Shown here piece by piece: positions 63,122 through 64,000 of a stretch of 64,000 nucleotides of DNA (within the stretch, counting starts at the first letter, position 1; every line of letters begins with the position of its first letter). A model generated the notes under the pieces. It made no database searches. It had not been told where the DNA came from and saw only the letters and a list, made by a program, of their open reading frames with translations. The translations under genes were made by a program, and so were the position numbers. This DNA is from Paralcaligenes ureilyticus (GTDB lineage Bacteria > Pseudomonadota > Gammaproteobacteria > Burkholderiales > Burkholderiaceae_B). The stretch covers positions 62,001 through 126,000 of the forward strand of contig NZ_SMAJ01000004.1 of assembly GCF_004346225.1 (NCBI RefSeq). The letters run 5' to 3'.

Positions 63122-64000
63122 ATGACTGAATCTCTTCCCGCAATCACGACCATCTTGCTGACTTTACTGGGCCTGCTGTTAGGTTTTGGCATCGCAGCCT
63201 TTTACGCAAGGCGTCGCGTGGCGGCAGCCCATGAAGAGTTCATGCTGCTCCAGGCCACCGCCACGCAGCGCGGCGAGGCCCTGATTGCGCTGCGTGTCGA
63301 ACTGGATCAGGCTAAAACTCAAAATATCACCCTGGACGCCGAAAAAGGCCAGATTGGACGCCAGCTTGCGCGCCGCGACTCCGACGCCGACAGCTTGCGC
63401 GAACGCTTGGAAGAAGCCAAAACGAGCCTCATCGAAAAAGAACGACTGCTGCGCGCCGCCAGCGAACGTCTGGCCGCCGTCGATAAAGAACTGACCGAAC
63501 TGCGCGTCACCCACACCGAGAAACTCGCCAACTTCGAAGAAATGAAGCTGTCGTTCGAGCAGTCCAGACAGCAACTGAAAACCGAGTTTCAAAATCTGGC
63601 CGGCCAAATTCTGGAAGAAAAAGGCAAAACCTTCGCTGAGAACAGCCAGATCTCGCTCAATGCCATGCTCAAACCCTTTCGCGAACAAATCAGCGGCTTT
63701 CAACTGCGTGTGAACCAAGTCCACGACGAAGCCGTCAAGGGGCACGTTTCACTGGAAGGGCAGATCAAGCACGTGCTCGAGATCGGCCTGAAAATGAGCC
63801 AGGAAGCCAATACCCTTGCCTCCGCGCTGAAAGGCGATAAGAAAACCACCGGCAACTGGGGCGAAATCCAGCTGGAAAACGCCCTGCAACAAGCCGGCCT
63901 GGTCGAGGGCGACCATTACGAAACCCAGCCGCGCTTCAAAGACGAACAGGGTCAGGCGCGCCAGCCCGATTTCGTCGTCAAACTGCCCGACCAGAAACAC
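63122..64000 (+). CDS. rmuC: DNA recombination protein RmuC, 3' end beyond window
   Basis: Limits DNA inversions at short repeats in E. coli; nuclease-like fold. The frame from ATG 63122 is open through the window end, 293 codons. An N-terminal membrane helix is at about 8-28 (TTILLTLLGLLLGFGIAAFYA). A long coiled coil runs to about 190. The conserved RmuC core begins at HVSLEGQIKHVLEIGLKMSQEANTLASALKGDKKTTGNWGEIQLENALQQAGL. The rest of the core lies outside the window. Confidence 0.94.
   Translation, partial: MTESLPAITTILLTLLGLLLGFGIAAFYARRRVAAAHEEFMLLQATATQRGEALIALRVELDQAKTQNITLDAEKGQIGRQLARRDSDADSLRERLEEAKTSLIEKERLLRAASERLAAVDKELTELRVTHTEKLANFEEMKLSFEQSRQQLKTEFQNLAGQILEEKGKTFAENSQISLNAMLKPFREQISGFQLRVNQVHDEAVKGHVSLEGQIKHVLEIGLKMSQEANTLASALKGDKKTTGNWGEIQLENALQQAGLVEGDHYETQPRFKDEQGQARQPDFVVKLPDQKH

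Overview
The window reads as chromosomal DNA of a betaproteobacterium, most likely order Burkholderiales, family Alcaligenaceae (the Bordetella / Pusillimonas / Castellaniella side). The basis is the gene content and order (hemA-prfA-prmC-grxD-ubiX, a complete atpIBEFHAGDC operon followed by hemE and priA), the high-GC coding sequence, and a stand-alone Bug/TctC-type solute receptor of the kind abundant in that family. No database could be searched. All names rest on motifs, length, order and family knowledge.

Layout. 1-24 kb is a housekeeping block: tetrapyrrole and translation genes (hemA, prfA, prmC), grxD, ubiX, ttcA/folB on the opposite strand, a thioredoxin-reductase-like flavoprotein, an M61 peptidase, an enoyl-CoA hydratase, the F1Fo ATP synthase operon, a pseudo-receiver/Fis-type regulator, hemE, and a tight priA-rep pair preceded by a 313-base gap with DnaA boxes. 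24-34 kb holds a small unknown gene with a double palindrome, a CaiB-type CoA-transferase plus 3-hydroxyacyl-CoA dehydrogenase, and a tetR-OMF-MFP-RND efflux operon. 34-43 kb is more accessory: a membrane-anchored diheme cytochrome c, tRNA-Arg(CCG), a double-GNAT protein, a Fic protein with a repeated operator-like array, a small unknown protein beside a dehydrogenase remnant, an AT-rich patch, a Bug receptor, a GFA protein and an SDR/acyl-CoA dehydrogenase pair. 43-49 kb carries a cold-shock gene with leader and terminator, a RIO-type kinase, DUF6356, an Lrp regulator, an FmdE-like protein and a MAPEG-slyX-prpF-cupin run. 49-56 kb is a catabolic/uptake island: LysR and an FGGY gluconokinase on one strand, and a DadA-like oxidase plus a polyamine-type ABC importer on the other. 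56-64 kb has an AhpD-like protein, creA, amidase-panB, an aldo/keto reductase, an MFS transporter, a DUF3617 protein and the start of rmuC.

The most striking non-coding feature is a family of about 26 palindromic units at 15 intergenic places. Each has a GTAG (or CTAC in reverse) tetranucleotide next to a hairpin with a CTTGT-type loop. They occur singly, as inverted pairs, in clusters, and once degraded into an 18-base tandem array. Several stem variants keep pairing by matched changes on both arms. They look like GTAG-class REP/REPIN elements; no REP-associated transposase gene is in the window. Other regulatory finds are a duplicated three-site operator array before the fic gene, two GGGTTAACCC palindromes before a small unknown gene, and DnaA boxes before priA-rep.
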